Below, one piece after another: positions 63,579 to 64,000 of a DNA stretch of 64,000 bases (positions are counted from its first letter, which is position 1; each line of letters starts with the position of its first letter). The DNA lies in contig NZ_KK211334.1 of the NCBI RefSeq assembly GCF_000621725.1, positions 1 to 64,000 on the forward strand. The letters run 5' to 3'. The notes under the pieces are model-generated. The model had not been told where the DNA came from, did not search any database, and saw nothing but the letters and a program-made list of their open reading frames with translations. A program made the translations under genes and the position numbers. This stretch comes from Xylanibacter brevis ATCC 19188 (GTDB lineage Bacteria > Bacteroidota > Bacteroidia > Bacteroidales > Bacteroidaceae).

Positions 63579-63845
63579 GAATACATGGTTATTCACACCC
63601 ACTGTTTGTTGTTTCTATTTGAGAATGAACACTATAGATGTTTTATCCACAATTCCGTAATTCGGTGCAAAATTAATAAGTTTATATCTTTTTCACAAGA
63701 AAAACTGTGGAAAAGTGAAGTAAAAGCCCTGAATAAGGGTGTTGATATCCACCCGTCTCTGTAGCCCCTTTGATAATCCACAACTTATTCCAAAGTTATT
63801 CTATAGTTATTAACAGGGTTATCCACCAGCTTATCCACACCCTTT
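63579..63845. other. candidate oriC: DnaA-box cluster
   Basis: TTATTCACA at 63589-63597, TTATCCACA at 63643-63651, TTTTTCACA at 63689-63697, TTTTCCACA on the minus strand at 63714-63706, TAATCCACA at 63774-63782, TTATCCACC at 63819-63827, TTATCCACA at 63831-63839. Five fit TTWTNCACA exactly and two differ by one base, within 251 bp of AT-rich noncoding DNA. This density is characteristic of bacterial replication origins. No dnaA gene is in view. Confidence 0.6.
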
Positions 63846-63859
63846 TTCTCATTAAAAAA

Positions 63860-63968
63860 TCACCTCTCAGTTCTCAGTTCTCATCTCTCAGTTAAAACCA
63901 CTTCTTACTTCTCACCTCTCACTTCTCACTTAAAAAACCACTTCTCACTTTTTACTTCTCACTTAAAA
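63860..63968. repeat. heptamer tracts (CTCAGTT / CACTTCT type)
   Basis: Repeated CTCTCAGTTCTCAGTTCTCA and ACTTCTCACCTCTCACTTCT stretches, related to the right ends of the heptamer elements at 40781 and 47955 but without the left inverted end or the unique middle. Confidence 0.6.
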
Positions 63969-63972
63969 TACT

Positions 63973-63980
63973 TATCTTTG
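63973..63980 (+). promoter_or_regulatory. -7 box TATCTTTG
   Basis: TAnnTTTG element 8 bases before the last ATG in the window. Confidence 0.5.
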
Positions 63981-63988
63981 CAGACGAA

Positions 63989-64000
63989 ATGAGAAAGTTA
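63989..64000 (+). CDS. start of a gene running off the window (MRKL...)
   Basis: ATG AGA AAG TTA right after a -7 box. Only four codons are visible, so the product cannot be named. Confidence 0.4.

Larger units (their letters stand above)
63461..63988. other. 528-base noncoding region: DnaA boxes, then heptamer tracts
   Basis: 63579-63845 holds the DnaA-box cluster; 63860-63968 holds CTCAGTT and CACTTCT-type heptamer tracts related to the elements at 40627 and 47766; 63973-63980 is a -7 box for the next gene. A minus-strand -7 match TAATTTTG (63675-63668) could be the nadA promoter. Confidence 0.6.

Noticed and set aside
63461..63988. Promoter or attenuator region only, for nadA
   Set aside because: Does not explain seven DnaA-box-like 9-mers; kept as candidate oriC, with a possible nadA -7 box inside it.
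1..64000. tRNA, rRNA or riboswitch genes
   Set aside because: No cloverleaf, rRNA segment or recognisable riboswitch core was found by eye; a covariance-model scan would be decisive.

Overview
The window reads as a chromosomal segment of a gut- or rumen-type member of the Bacteroidota, most likely Prevotellaceae. The reasons are: Bacteroidota -7 boxes (TAnnTTTG) ahead of most genes with no Shine-Dalgarno pattern; secreted proteins with 'LLLLTAATGAWAQ'-like leaders; BACON-like and Big_2-like surface repeats; a type IX secretion component (PorZ-like) and C-terminal sorting-like tails; and the Bacteroidota three-gene fumarate reductase/succinate dehydrogenase set. This assignment is inference from gene content; no rRNA or tRNA gene is visible.

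Layout. 1-5.7 kb: three secreted modular surface proteins on the minus strand (the first cut by the window edge). 5.8-7.7 kb: debris and a mobile gene, namely a small membrane peptide gene split by an in-frame TGA, a RAYT (REP-associated Y1 transposase) with its palindromes, and a truncated DUF3857-like gene. 8.2-10.5 kb: an AT-rich three-gene island, abiEi-abiEii plus a metallophosphoesterase. 10.9-11.3 kb: a remarkable 22-bp-phased palindrome array. 11.4-13.3 kb: a TPR/LuxR-type membrane regulator with a TonB-C-like partner. 13.4-21.5 kb: nhaC, msrA, GH10 xylanase, murQ, an M3 peptidase, and an ECF sigma factor with a membrane partner. 21.6-22.6 kb: a second RAYT with a different palindrome. 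22.7-27.3 kb: a lipoprotein and the frd/sdh operon. 27.5-33.8 kb: a 1289-residue repeat lipoprotein and a carbohydrate-binding beta-helix protein. 34-47.8 kb: housekeeping genes (mnmG, apt, uvrC, dtd, a MazG-like gene, deoC, a polyprenyl synthase, polA, ychF, lgt). 48-63.5 kb: mutS, an OB-fold surface protein, leuS-yitT-like-rdgB-porZ, a glycosyltransferase/CotH fusion, an acyltransferase and nadA. The last 0.4 kb is rich in DnaA boxes and may be oriC; two perfect parS-like palindromes lie 27-28 kb away around apt.

The strongest unexplained signals are noncoding. (1) Two arrays (10929-11335 and 38402-38731) are built of palindromes repeating exactly every 22 bp. Each starts just past the 3' end of a gene, and both present the same palindrome classes in the same order relative to that gene. 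(2) Each of two divergent RAYT genes carries its own, different REP palindrome both beside the gene and inside its reading frame at the same place in the protein. (3) A roughly 66-bp promoter cassette with inverted ends occurs near dtd and three times in tandem before ychF. (4) Heptamer-built elements with inverted ends sit between convergent gene pairs.
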